DNA of 39,662 bases from Hafnia paralvei ATCC 29927 (GCF_001655005.1 NZ_LXET01000023.1:1-39662); one strand, 5' to 3'. Positions 22,001-28,426 are shown, counted from the stretch's first letter. The notes: generated by a model from the letters alone, not told the origin. Made by a program: numbers and translations.

Positions 22001-23422
22001 GGTAAGTCTTACCTCACAACCGTGGGAAGCGACGGTTCATGGAGCATTAGCGTTCCTCAAACGGATTTGTCACTGCTTGGTGATGGCAATTTAGGCGTCA
22101 ATGTCTCGTTGACTAACCCAATTGGCAATACGGTGAGCACCGGGGGTTCACTCAACGTCATTACCCATTTGCCAACAGTGGGGATTGCGAGTGGTCTATT
22201 TGGCAGCGATGGCGTGTTGAATATCGCTGAATCAGGCGTTTCACAACTGCTGAGCGGTACGGTGAGTAGCGCATTACCGGGTGCAAAAGTGGTGGTCACG
22301 TTAGGTGCCGTAGACTATCAGGCCACGGTGAATACCAACGGTACTTGGTCGTTAAACCTCAGTCCTACGCTGCTTAAAACCCTCACCGACGGCAATTTGC
22401 ATATTGGCGTTAAAGTCACCGACGTGGTGGGCAATACCAACAGCACCGCCGTTGATGTTGGCGTCAAACTCACCCAACCGATTTTAACGATGGCGGCTCT
22501 CGCTTTGCCATCGCTGACCGATCTGTTGTTCGGCGGCAAATTGCTGGTGATAAAAGGGACGGCGGGCAATCTGAAGCAAGGGGACAACGTCCATGTTTCA
22601 TTGCTGAATGACACGCTCGCGGCGGATGCCAAAGTCGATGGGCAAGGAAATTGGTCGGCATCGCTAACGCTGACGTTGGATTTGCTGAACCTATTACTGC
22701 TCAACAAGGTCGTTAACCTGAGTGCTCACGATTATGCCGGCAACGGCGTTAGCGTCAACGTGGGACTCGATGGCCATATTATTGATATCACTCCAACCTC
22801 TGCGCCAGCACCGATGATGATGGCAATGAGTCTGGATGATGTTGATACCAGCCAATCCAGTTCTCAGGATCACCTGTCTCAATCGCTGTCTAGCACGAGT
22901 GGCGATGAATCCGTCACCACACCATCCTCCGGCACTTTCACCATCGGTGGCGTCACCATTGATCTGGCGGATGGGACGCATAACAGCGGTGCTTCAGTCA
23001 CTGGTAGTACGGCGAACGATACCGTGCACGTTACCGATCTTGGCTTCACTCATATTGACGGCGGTTCAGGCACCGACACATTGGTACTGAACGGCAGCAA
23101 TATGAATCTGGATTTAACGTCACTGGGGATGAAAGTCGAGCACATTGAGATTTTCGATCTAGGCAAAGCGGGCAATAACACCATCACATTAGATCTTAAG
23201 GAGGCGCTCAAGGTGACGGACAAACCTGAAGATGACCTATTGATTAAAGGTAGCGTCGGCGATCGGGTCAATCTGGTGCATGGGCAAGGGGATATTTGGG
23301 ACGTCAGCGGCCAACGTGAAGTCAATGGCGTGACCTATGACGTTTACCATAACTCATCAACCGGCAACAGCACGTTGGGAGACGTTCTGATCCAACAGGG
23401 GCTGCACGTGAATTTGATGTAG
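10007..23422 (+). CDS. bapA: Giant BapA-type type I-secreted adhesin
   Basis: Very large cell-surface adhesin (4471 residues), expected to promote aggregation, biofilm or host attachment and to be exported by the type I secretion system encoded next to it. Residues 1-140 resemble the BapA prefix domain (ERQGNDLIVHMKDGSTMRYQRFF, then HSELVFDDG). A glycine-rich hydrophobic stretch (about 144-166) and a Gly/Asn linker (about 165-212) follow. About 40 Ig-like repeats of roughly 100 residues fill 215-4260, each with a start like AGDNVLNAAE, a core like TVTVTLNGKTYTA, and NADGTWSVTVPAADL. A Ser/Asp-rich linker leads to a C-terminal secretion domain (about 4306-4471) with one degenerate RTX-like GGSGTDTLVLNG. 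I see no cysteine. The start is the ATG at 10007, not the upstream in-frame GTG at 9989. Salmonella BapA (about 3800 residues) with its bapBCD genes is the closest known arrangement; an orthologue cannot be told from a SiiE- or LapA-like paralogue without a search. Confidence 0.9.
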   Translation: MAQSNSASGTLENSGNVDIVARSNGKQITQYAHAQGNRVVTLTESSVVRIHGDSAMVASYERQGNDLIVHMKDGSTMRYQRFFFIDEHGEHSELVFDDGKTTHHAIFPFADMAGSSTAQAVIPTYQTLGDGITTLVGHEGISAGVIGGVLGALAIGGGIALAAGGGGGGHGNSNSGDGSGNGNGGNGNGNGGGNGNGNGGNGNGSGNGGGTTNPTLKLNAFAGDNVLNRAESLLNQLLSGTTQSTNAGRTVTLTLNGKTYTGVVNADGTWSISVPSADLKQLQQGSHDLTVSLTDKNGHTVTVHESFDVKTVNPNLTLSPFAGDNVLSKAESLHDQLLSGTTQATNAGRTVTLTLNGKTYTGVVHADGTWSISVPSTDLKLLQQGAQDLSVSITDKYGNTVTVHESFDVKTSSPSLTISPFTGDDKLNGSELKTDQILSGSSLNLETGRVITVTLGGKSYTTQVQSDGTWKVTIPAADLMLLAQGNSQITVSATDLAGQKATDSHTINVDSSAGGISIAILAGDNILNAQESGKDLLVRGTTSNVLAGQTVTVTLNGKTYTAKVDAQGNWNTTIPTADLKALPNDGNYLLKASVSDQNHNTVTDQENLLVVTHHLPQPTLNPPFGDGYLNGSESQKDQTLSGTTGSKGPGQTVIVMIGGKEYTGSVDENGNWSVTVPAGDLQHLPAGTVPINVNVTDQAGNPGSTQANSTVDTTPPVLNVAPFAGDNVLSASEAGKAQIVSGQTTPDEKGQTVTVSFNGKNYTAIVDANGHWQLSIPSSDLSGLNDGNYPLVATVKDPAGNVTTVTTDVEVKESKPTISVAVFASDDKLDGAEAQVSQTVSGKTTHVEAGRTVTVTLDGGKTYLATVNADGSWKVTVPSGDLVGLANGSHSFTASVSDNAGQSATASHNFTSAADQSGIAISIISTDDYINAQELLQPLAISGTTSGVSAGAIVKVEFNGKTYNATVGISGGWTISVPTADLAGLTDGAKSVTATATDSLGHAVSTTHSVNVLAHTLPSPTINPPFGDGILNLQESGQIQVLKGTTGISGSPQTVSVTLGDKVYVAQVDAKGNWSVSVPVNDLHSFPNGNLTYTVSATDVAGNNSVLNGSALVDITPPMLSVLAFTADNILNVSEQQKTQLVSGTASTTEQGKLVDVVINGKHYSATVGLDGRWSVGVPANDLMKLTNGSYTINATLTDSAGNTTSTNHTFTVKTLLPTIAVSPFTGDGKLDAAEEKTAQILKGTTTNAEAGSLVTVTLNGHTYTTHVLSDGSWSLTIPSADLAKLAEGNVVGQVSVTDLANQTNTGSFGFTVSTDAAQGGIAIAIVSTDDYLNASEAKGPLTISGTTNNVAVGTLVTVVLNGKTYSASVLADGTWQTSVNSADLQALKDGVTKITASVSDNAGNTVNASHDLNVLIHTLPHPTISTPFGDGVLNQVESQNPQTVTGNTGVAGTGQTVSLSIGGHTYQGVVDSSGGWKVTIPAADLQALTNGSAQISVTVGDIAGNQANVSVVASVDTVSPVLTIDPFTGDNRLNIQEVKTAETLSGTAVGAEQGQTVTVTLNGKMYTTQVNGSGNWSVSIPASDLQALHNGTATINVSVADKAGNSASLQQNITVDSDPNNAPLLSVNVFAGNDVVDSGEQQHPQTLTGKTVNVEQGQTVTVTLGAGSYSGTVNADGSWSVTIPQSALNGLNDGSYTLTVKVSDLSGNSVQTTHNFSVDTAASVVTVSPITGDNLVNISEIASGLALSGTSSNIPVGGTLEITLNGKVYTTTIQANGVWNFTVPVQDAKAIPDGTSTVTLAVLDNAGNPVSSSQNFEIITHTSPHVTLNTPFGDGYLNAVEATNNQVLSGSTGVSGIGQTVTVNFGGKSYTATVDAQGNWKANIPSSDFANLNDGQQAITVTASDAVGNSDVLNGSAQIDKTLPQITIDPIAGDNIINAAEAQSPIVVSGTAPISDSGQSVLLKVVVNGSTYTATVNADGTWSITLPAGALNGVNDGNINFTASLTDMAGNTGTTSQTVKLDASAANQPTIHIDTVSGDDYINAQEANGALTISGTTTHVELNQQVTITLNGKVYTANVNADGTWSYTVPASDVKLLPDGLDSINVSVSDTSGNPATDTHNVTVIAQPADLPTIHVNTVAGDNVINAQEANSPLQITGTTSHVTAGQTVTVTLNGKTYTAKVDASGQWSTTVPQADVQALGQGTQTVSATVKDVAQNVVTDNHPIQVDTLSPLLTIDVFASDNILNYAESLVTQILSGKTESGLTVSVTVNGKTVQVTADNNGVWQLPIAAVDLQALPDGKNTISVVVTDTAGNVTNKDLSINVGTHLLPTLTLNTPFTDGILSIAESAAGGVLNGKATNLLAGTIVTVTVGSVTLKGSVDANGNWSIPVNGHVLDVLADGKATLTVSASDAYGNPSSVSTTLDVLTHQLPDATITLPLFGDGILNNAEAGLGQTLTGLSGLTGAGQTVTITLDGKSYTGSVDVNGNWSVQLPSNVLLALGDSSHAISVTLTDRAGNSDTSDVVGFTSKVTLPIPTLNTPFGDGILNALEAQSNGSLSGTSGLSTNVGVTVIVNVNGTPLAATVNADGSWTLPLSSAVLQSLPDGVWPVTVTVTDSAQNVVTSAPQNIEILTHLLPTPTILQPFGDGLLSIAEAGAAQILTGTTGITGAGQIVKVTVGTQILTATVQDNGQWTVTAPTGALSTIANGAGKIHVQVTDHAGNSVGVDGNFTAMLTPPNPTINLPFGDGNLSIGEANDVALLSGTTGLTGANQLVKISIDIGGVVYTGSVDINGNWLVSIPPKSLLDIGNGNHTISVTAQDAAGNSTTLTPAPVFHAFLTPPTVTLDTPFGDGALNVNDALSAQVLKGSLDLHGSTVASSSVVVTINGVPHDATISADGTSWSLTLQPTDLTAANLGSGNQTISVVVSDQAHNTSSTSGQALIALTLPTIVVNANFASDGVVDFGDLHASQTISGTSTGLSVGQNVSIAIGGKTFLAQVKADGSWSYNLGIADLASLASGPGTLVVSANDAANNHVDSLTTSFTLNPASIIPILTVDPVGGDNLMGIADLSTANITITGHSINIAQGSPVSVSLDVLGPYLGIINADGSWSVTIPRSEFTDGPHVITAVSLGESGAVNFTVDTVAPVLTVNAFAGDDKLNATEATTAQILSGTASGSEVGQNVQIQLNGKNYAATVISDGGSGGTWSVSVPAADLALLNQGNNDITVTLTDKAGNSTQVTHTVNVDTVIPLVSIDPLSIGGLLNTVTLGAGMLLSGHAEANSNITIKIGPLTETVQTNSSGIWSLTVPKIDLQSLTDGPQVISVTSTDAYGNVSKPVNVGLNVALNPGLGDTINTLIGGNGVLNLAESLLTQTLTGTVSGNYTGAKVSVDIFGHPFTANVGSDGKWSLNIDPSAWLSAAGSSVVLDVVLTDANGNVKHTPVNLDLALTNLPIIQNVVAMGDGFLNKAESTTSGVISGLLGNSVVAGTTVTVQLGTKTYTATLTGNSWSASIPQVDLAALQDGNVKVVITATDPAGNVVTSNSLLDVIVNNLPTLSFNPLFGDGTLSLSELLAGGLSIGGSSSGLAGQTLAVSIAGSPAVNVKVGSDGKWSLALTPDLVGILQGIGSGNVTVEVTGKDIAGNPIDQTAGLKLDLLPPVLSNISLFGDGLLNAVDATTNQLITGTATGAPLGSTVSVVVGGKTFTGVTLADGSFSITLTPANLSQLPDGSLTATVTVTTPTGNTSSATAGVKVGLTNLPTIALNALFGGDGYLNHVESLVNQTISGKVTNMTSGSVNINVGGTLLTATINADGTWSQVISSSVLSNLPDGKLNISVSVTDSVGNIITQPSILTTLTHALPSISIGSLFGDGALSVGDLLSAQVISGTSVNLAGGSLSLTLGGKAYSIPVDNNGAWSLSVPPLDLKALLDGNLTVSVTAKDVAGNPASASGLLSVITHALPTLTIGSIFGDGGLNIGDLASAQVISGTSTNAQGSQLTVTLGGKSYLTTVGSDGSWSISVPQTDLSLLGDGNLGVNVSLTNPIGNTVSTGGSLNVITHLPTVGIASGLFGSDGVLNIAESGVSQLLSGTVSSALPGAKVVVTLGAVDYQATVNTNGTWSLNLSPTLLKTLTDGNLHIGVKVTDVVGNTNSTAVDVGVKLTQPILTMAALALPSLTDLLFGGKLLVIKGTAGNLKQGDNVHVSLLNDTLAADAKVDGQGNWSASLTLTLDLLNLLLLNKVVNLSAHDYAGNGVSVNVGLDGHIIDITPTSAPAPMMMAMSLDDVDTSQSSSQDHLSQSLSSTSGDESVTTPSSGTFTIGGVTIDLADGTHNSGASVTGSTANDTVHVTDLGFTHIDGGSGTDTLVLNGSNMNLDLTSLGMKVEHIEIFDLGKAGNNTITLDLKEALKVTDKPEDDLLIKGSVGDRVNLVHGQGDIWDVSGQREVNGVTYDVYHNSSTGNSTLGDVLIQQGLHVNLM
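10498..10637 (+). repeat. Low-complexity Gly/Asn linker of the adhesin
   Basis: Imperfect hexamers of the GGCAAT/GGAAAT type are repeated over about 140 bases and encode alternating Gly, Asn, Ser and Asp after a run of six glycines. The segment separates the N-terminal domain from the Ig-like array. Hexamer slippage would change linker length without breaking the frame. Confidence 0.85.
10650..22785 (+). repeat. Array of about 40 Ig-like coding repeats
   Basis: I counted 40 units of about 300 bases from their start motif (F-G-D-G/N then a hydrophobic-N-x-x-E). Most contain a GKTYTATV-type strand and end in TVTVTDxAGN. In the first part the units cycle through four subtypes: a STDDYINAQE type, a THxLPxPTINPPFGDG type, an AFAGDNxLN type and an FTGDxKLD type. 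Units 33-39 are mostly of one subtype (LPTxxxxSLFGDG). Unit 40 is divergent, beginning ILTMAALALPSLTDL. Some units carry extra residues. Confidence 0.85.
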
Positions 23423-23708
23423 ATGGTCGAGGCAATGTGCTGCCTGAGTTCACGCATGGGTTTTAGCCTAAACCTAGGCAGTTAAAGCAACGCCAACAGG
23501 ATGTTGGTGTGGGAAGGCGGCCACAGGGATGTGGCATGCCAACCCGGCGCGAAGAGGGCGTCACGGAAAAACGCGTGGTTGTTAGGGGCGCCAACAGTTA
23601 CACCAACATTATCCTTTTTCTCGCTTGAGAATAGGAGCACAGAGCGGGATGAGCTCTAAACACAAAAATCGATAAGCCATCATCACGATGTAAAGGTGGG
23701 GCAACATT
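23423..23708 (+). other. Hairpin-rich spacer between adhesin and secretion genes
   Basis: No gene is seen in these 286 bases. They hold hairpins 23493-23507 (CCAACA, loop GGA, TGTTGG) and 23520-23535 (GCCACA, loop GGGA, TGTGGC), both presenting a CAGG(G)ATG motif. CGCCAACAG occurs at 23491-23499 and again at 23589-23597. ATGTTGGTGT at 23501-23510 is exactly complementary to ACACCAACAT at 23600-23609, so the first hairpin and a long-range stem exclude each other. There is no clear T-tract terminator, so readthrough from the adhesin gene into the secretion genes is possible. AAGGTGGGG at 23693-23701 is the ribosome-binding site of the next gene. Confidence 0.65.
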
Positions 23709-25070
23709 ATGAAGCGCTTAAAAAAATGGCCGGTAACGGCTTGGTTGTGCTGTGGTTTGAGTTGTTTTACCTCGTTTCCGCTGTTGGCTAAAACTCCGGC
23801 TGCGGATTATCAGTGGCAGTCAGCACCCTCCGAGCAAATGGAGGCTGAGCTTTCGATCAAAGAAGCGATTCTGCGGGCGTTTGGTCGCCATCCACAAATC
23901 GCCCAAGCGTCGGCGCAGATTCATGTTGGCGCGGCAAACTTGACCGTGGCAAAAAGTGCTTGGTTTCCGCAGATTTCATTGCAGAGTGCGGCAGGGCGTT
24001 CGCATCAAACGGACTCTTCCGGTTCGCTAAACAGCAATGCGTCGGCGGGCGTGACGCTGAATCAACTGCTGTACGATTTTGGTAAAACGAGCGGCAGCAT
24101 CGATGAGCAACAAAACCTCGGTGCGGCTTATGATTATCAACTCTATAGCGTCCTGAATAACGTCGGACAGCAGACGGTACAGGCCTATTTGCAGGTCAAA
24201 CGTTATCAAGAGCTTATGGCTGCGGCACAGCGCAATCTGGCATCGCTGGAAGCGGTCAAAGAGATGTCGAAACTCCGCGCGGATGCGGGGCTAAGCTCGC
24301 AGTCTGATGTTCTTCAGGCGGAAACCCGCATTGCTGGAATGAACGCCACCTATGAACAGTATCGCGCACAAGAACGTTCAGCGCAGGCGAATCTCTCAGT
24401 CTTAACGGGCGTTGTGGCGACAAACCTTCCCGATTTACCCAAAGACCTCCTCGATCAAAAGATCACCATTAAAGACCTTCCCTATGAGCAAAACAGTGCT
24501 GTTCGCAGTGCGCAGGCTAAGCAGTTAGCAGCCGAACAGCGAGTGCGACAGGCCGAGGCTCAACACTGGCCCACTATTTCAGTGCAGGCTGGGCGAACTC
24601 GCTACGAAAACAGCGCCAGCTCCTATTGGGACGATCAGGTGCAATTAGTGGTACAGGCCCCGATATATCAGGGGGGAGCGACCAGTGCCAAAGTGGATGC
24701 CGCGGAGGGCGATCGCCAATCGGCTCAGGCTGAGGTCGAGGCGAGTAAGTTGGATATAAACCAAAAAGCGTCGGTGGCCTATGCCGATCTGATCGGTGCG
24801 CAGCAGCGTCAGTTGGCGGGTGAAGAGCAATTCAGCTCGGCGGAAAATACTCGCAGCGTCTATCAGGATGAATACAAGCTCAGCAAACGTAGTTTGAATG
24901 ACCTACTCAGCGTTGAGCAAGATGTATTACAGGCTGATAGTGCGGCGATTATTGCCCGCTATGACGTCTGGGATGCGGCTGTTCGCTATGCGGGCGCAGT
25001 AGATAACTTACTCGATATGTTGAATATTTCGCGGCCAAAAGTGACGGGCGATACCCTGCCTGCATTATGA
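23709..25070 (+). CDS. bapB: TolC-family outer-membrane protein of the adhesin type I secretion system
   Basis: Outer-membrane channel and periplasmic tunnel of the type I secretion system for the preceding adhesin. The 453-residue protein starts with a Sec signal peptide (MKRLKKW, a hydrophobic stretch, likely cleaved after the alanine of FPLLA). It then shows the two outer-membrane efflux protein repeats: IKEAILRAFGRHPQIAQASAQI with VTLNQLLYDFGKTSG in the first half, and VRSAQAKQLAAEQRVRQAEAQHWPTISVQAG with VQAPIYQGGA in the second. The ending LLDMLNISRP is typical of the AggA/LapE-type branch found with giant adhesins. It is followed after 30 bases by the ABC transporter gene. Confidence 0.9.
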   Translation: MKRLKKWPVTAWLCCGLSCFTSFPLLAKTPAADYQWQSAPSEQMEAELSIKEAILRAFGRHPQIAQASAQIHVGAANLTVAKSAWFPQISLQSAAGRSHQTDSSGSLNSNASAGVTLNQLLYDFGKTSGSIDEQQNLGAAYDYQLYSVLNNVGQQTVQAYLQVKRYQELMAAAQRNLASLEAVKEMSKLRADAGLSSQSDVLQAETRIAGMNATYEQYRAQERSAQANLSVLTGVVATNLPDLPKDLLDQKITIKDLPYEQNSAVRSAQAKQLAAEQRVRQAEAQHWPTISVQAGRTRYENSASSYWDDQVQLVVQAPIYQGGATSAKVDAAEGDRQSAQAEVEASKLDINQKASVAYADLIGAQQRQLAGEEQFSSAENTRSVYQDEYKLSKRSLNDLLSVEQDVLQADSAAIIARYDVWDAAVRYAGAVDNLLDMLNISRPKVTGDTLPAL

Positions 25071-25100
25071 CGAACGCGTTAAATCCAGAAGAGGTATGCA

Positions 25101-27245
25101 ATGGCAGCAGATCAACATGCAAACGCCGATAAATGGATTTTAGCGATGGGGCGCGCGGCAGGGCGTTTTGGACTTCCCTGCGATATACCCGCATTACGCC
25201 AGCAGATGCGCTGGTTTGAAAATCTTCCCGTGCAGCGCCGGTTGGAGCGGTTGGGTGCGTTACTCGGATTACAGATCAGCATTCGTCCAAAAAACAATGT
25301 CAAGTGGCGTAATGAGATCATGCCGGTGATGGCGCAGTTGGAAGATGGTTCTGTACTGATCTTGGAAAACATGGATGCTGAAAAGCACGTGAGCTATTGG
25401 TTAAGCGACTGTGGCGACATGGTGCGTGAAGAGGAACTCGACGCGCTGTTGGCACGCATACAACCCGATGTGGTGCTGTTGGGGATTGCGGCTCGCGGGC
25501 AAGACTCACGCATTGACGATTTCGTGCAGCCTTATCGAGAGCACTGGTTCTGGCATCACTTTAAACATGCAGGACGCAAGCTGTCTGAAATCTCTCTCGC
25601 CTCGGTATTGGGCAACGTACTCGCGCTGGCGGGAATTCTGTTTTCTATGCAGGTGTACGATCGAGTGATACCTGCCCAGTCGTATCCGACGCTATGGGTG
25701 CTGTTTATCGGCGTTTTGTTTGCTGCCTTTTTGGAATATTTCATTCGCCTATCACGTACCCATATTTCCGATCTGATGGGCAAACATATCGACTTAAAAG
25801 TGTCATCGATGTTCTTTGCCCGAGCGCTGGCGATTAAAAATGATGCGCGTCCAAAATCCACCGGTTCTTTTATTTCTCAACTGCGGGAAATCGATCAGGT
25901 GCGTGAGCTGCTGACGTCGACAACCGTCGGTGCCGCGATGGATATGCCGTTCGTGCTGCTGTTTTTAGCCATTATGGCAATGGTGGGCGGGCCTTTGGTT
26001 GCCATCCCGCTGATCGCTATTCCGCTGATTGTGATCCCTGGCATTTTGATCCAGTGGCCGCTGGCTAAGTTGGCGAAAGAAGGGATGCGTGAAAGCGCCA
26101 TTCGTAACGCGGTGCTGGTGGAGTCCATCGAGGGCGTTGAGGATATTAAAGCGCTTCAGGCTGAACCCTATTTTCAGCGTCAGTGGGAACAGACACATCA
26201 TGTCAGTGCGGCTATCGGCATGAAACAGCGCGTGTGGGGCGCTCGGCTTAGCGGATGGGCCTCGACGGTACAACAAATTACCTATGCAGGGATGCTGGTT
26301 CTTGGAGCATATCTGGTGCTGGCAGGGGATATCACCACAGGTACCATGGTGGCTTGCAGCCTGCTTTCTTCACGCACTATTGCGCCACTCATGCAGCTCA
26401 CGATGGTCTTTTCACGCTGGCAGCATGCTAAAAGCGCCATGACAGGGCTGAATGAGCTGCTGAAGAAACCGTTAGATCGCGATCCAGAGAAAAAAATGGC
26501 GCACTGTCCGGCGTTAGCGGGGCACTACCAGTTCGAAAATGTGCAATACAGCTATGACATAGAGAAAGGGGAACAGGCGTTATATATCCCTGAATTAGAA
26601 ATAAAACCCGGCGAACGTGTGGCGTTGGTGGGCAAGGTGGGCGCGGGAAAATCCACCTTGTTAAAATTGCTTTCAGGTCAGGCAGAGCCTAGCAAAGGAA
26701 AGCTAATTATTGATGGCGTTGATATGGCTCATATTGATCCGGTGGATGTTCGGCGACAGATTGGTTTGCTATCGCAGGATTCGCGACTGTTCTTTGGCAC
26801 TTTGCGGCAAAACCTGATGCTAGGACATCCACATGCCACCGATCAGGAACTGATTCAGGCGCTGCGGATTAGCGGAGCATTAGGCATGGTACAAAAAGAC
26901 GCCGCCAGTTTAGATCGTATGATCAACGAGGGTGGGCGTGGGCTTTCTGGAGGACAGCGGCAAATGGTGATGCTCAGCCGTATGATCGTGCGTAATCCCC
27001 AGGTCGTGCTGTTAGACGAACCAACGGCGTCCATGGACGAGCAGCTCGAAAGCTACGTGATCCGCCAACTTCAGAGCTGGATGGCGGGACGCACGTTGGT
27101 GCTAGTCACACATCGACCCGCGCTTTTAGCCATGGTTGATCGAATTATCGTGATGGATAACGGCAAAGTGGTGGCTGATGGATCTCGAGACGAGATTCTC
27201 GGGCAGGCGCAGCGTAACAGTAACGTGACATCGGTTGTGGCCTAA
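25101..27245 (+). CDS. bapC: Type I secretion ABC transporter (LssB/LapB type)
   Basis: Inner-membrane ATP-driven exporter for the giant adhesin. The 714 residues hold three domains. Residues 1-140 are a C39-like domain without the catalytic cysteine motif, so it should bind substrate, not cleave it. A six-helix transmembrane domain (about 155-440) includes VYDRVIPAQSYPTLWVL, typical of this class. The ATP-binding domain (about 475-714) has Walker A GKVGAGKST near 511, signature LSGGQRQ near 614, Walker B VVLLDEPTASMD near 636 and the switch histidine in LVTHRP near 670. The start ATG follows an AGAGG ribosome-binding site. The next gene begins 11 bases after the stop, so bapBCD should be one transcript. 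Confidence 0.92.
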   Translation: MAADQHANADKWILAMGRAAGRFGLPCDIPALRQQMRWFENLPVQRRLERLGALLGLQISIRPKNNVKWRNEIMPVMAQLEDGSVLILENMDAEKHVSYWLSDCGDMVREEELDALLARIQPDVVLLGIAARGQDSRIDDFVQPYREHWFWHHFKHAGRKLSEISLASVLGNVLALAGILFSMQVYDRVIPAQSYPTLWVLFIGVLFAAFLEYFIRLSRTHISDLMGKHIDLKVSSMFFARALAIKNDARPKSTGSFISQLREIDQVRELLTSTTVGAAMDMPFVLLFLAIMAMVGGPLVAIPLIAIPLIVIPGILIQWPLAKLAKEGMRESAIRNAVLVESIEGVEDIKALQAEPYFQRQWEQTHHVSAAIGMKQRVWGARLSGWASTVQQITYAGMLVLGAYLVLAGDITTGTMVACSLLSSRTIAPLMQLTMVFSRWQHAKSAMTGLNELLKKPLDRDPEKKMAHCPALAGHYQFENVQYSYDIEKGEQALYIPELEIKPGERVALVGKVGAGKSTLLKLLSGQAEPSKGKLIIDGVDMAHIDPVDVRRQIGLLSQDSRLFFGTLRQNLMLGHPHATDQELIQALRISGALGMVQKDAASLDRMINEGGRGLSGGQRQMVMLSRMIVRNPQVVLLDEPTASMDEQLESYVIRQLQSWMAGRTLVLVTHRPALLAMVDRIIVMDNGKVVADGSRDEILGQAQRNSNVTSVVA

Positions 27246-27256
27246 GCGGGGGCGAT

Positions 27257-28426
27257 ATGGCAGAACTCACAATGCAGGAAGATATGGCGCGTCAGTCACG
27301 TTTCTATTCATCAGTCGTTTGGATCACGTTGGCGGGTATGATGGGATTTTTCATTTGGGCCTATTTTGCCACGCTGGATGAAGTCACCGTCGGTACTGGT
27401 AAGGTGACGACGTCAATCCGTGCCCAACTGATTGAAAGTTTGGATGGCGGTATTGTTTCTGCGCTGTTGGTGCATGAAGGCGATATTGTCAAAAAGGGAC
27501 AAATTCTTGCGCGCCTTGATCCCAAGCGATTTCAGTCTAACTACGGTGAAGCCGCGGCCAGAGCGCGGGCGCTTCGTGCGTCTTCTGAGCGTTTGCGTTC
27601 TGAACTGACCGGGGAACCGCTAAAATTCAGTGCCAGTACGCTGGCTGAGCCCGCGTTAGTGGCGCGTGAACGTCAGCTCTATGAGTCTCGCCGTCGTAAT
27701 TTGAATGAGACCGTGGCGAATTTACAGGAGTCGTATCGGTTGGTGGTTGCCGAGCTGAGGATGACTCAGCCGCTGGTTGCCAAAGGGGCGGCAAGTCAGG
27801 TTGAGGTTATTCGTTTACAGCGGCAGGCCAGCGAATTACAGGGCAAAATCGATGATGCTCGTAACCAATATGCCCTCAGGGCGCGTGAAGAACAGGTTAA
27901 GAACAATGCCGATTTGGATGCTCAACTTGAAGTTATGGCCGGTAAGGAAGATCAGCTAGATCGCGTCACTATGATTTCACCGGTGCGCGGCATCGTGAAG
28001 GATATTCAGGTGATGACGGTTGGTGGTGTGTTGCAGCCGGGCGGCAAATTGATGGAAATTGTTCCGTTAGAAGATCAGCTGCTGATAGAAACACGTATTA
28101 ACCCTCGCGACATAGCCTACATTCGTCCGGGGCTACCGGCCACGGTTAAGATCACCGCTTATGACTCCTCCATCTATGGCAACTTAAATGGCACGGTAGA
28201 AATTGTCTCGCCCGATACGCTGCAAGATGAAGTCCGTCGCGACCAATATTATTACCGAGTATACGTACGTACCCAAAGCGCAGAGCTAAGCAACAAAGCA
28301 GGGCGTAAATTCCCAATATTACCGGGGATGGTGGCCAGCGTAGAGATTAAAACGGGTCAGAAAACGGTGTTGGATTATTTGATTAAGCCGCTGAATAAGG
28401 TGAAAGAAGCGCTTAGGGAGCGGTAG
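27257..28426 (+). CDS. bapD: HlyD-family type I secretion adaptor
   Basis: Membrane fusion protein joining the ABC transporter to the TolC-like channel of the adhesin exporter. Its 389 residues comprise a short cytoplasmic tail, one membrane helix (about 20-37), a lipoyl-like half motif (VTTSIRAQLIESLDGGIVSAL, then GDIVKKGQILARLDP), a long coiled-coil region (about 90-215) and the HlyD C-terminal signature (SPVRGIVKDIQVMTVGGVLQPGGKLMEIVP, then LPATVKITAYDSSIYG). The family ending GMVASVEIKTGQKTVLDYLIKPL is present. It is the last gene of the cluster. A gap of about 350 bases separates it from rhlE. Confidence 0.93.
   Translation: MAELTMQEDMARQSRFYSSVVWITLAGMMGFFIWAYFATLDEVTVGTGKVTTSIRAQLIESLDGGIVSALLVHEGDIVKKGQILARLDPKRFQSNYGEAAARARALRASSERLRSELTGEPLKFSASTLAEPALVARERQLYESRRRNLNETVANLQESYRLVVAELRMTQPLVAKGAASQVEVIRLQRQASELQGKIDDARNQYALRAREEQVKNNADLDAQLEVMAGKEDQLDRVTMISPVRGIVKDIQVMTVGGVLQPGGKLMEIVPLEDQLLIETRINPRDIAYIRPGLPATVKITAYDSSIYGNLNGTVEIVSPDTLQDEVRRDQYYYRVYVRTQSAELSNKAGRKFPILPGMVASVEIKTGQKTVLDYLIKPLNKVKEALRER

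Noticed and set aside
10037..23325. Many minus-strand and out-of-frame open frames inside the adhesin gene
   Set aside because: They mirror the repeat coding sequence, carry no ribosome-binding sites or known domains, and recur in step with the Ig-like units.
23485..23612. The spacer as a CsrB-type small RNA gene
   Set aside because: Only two GGA hairpins are present, against many in CsrB, and no terminal T-tract hairpin exists; kept as a structured element only.
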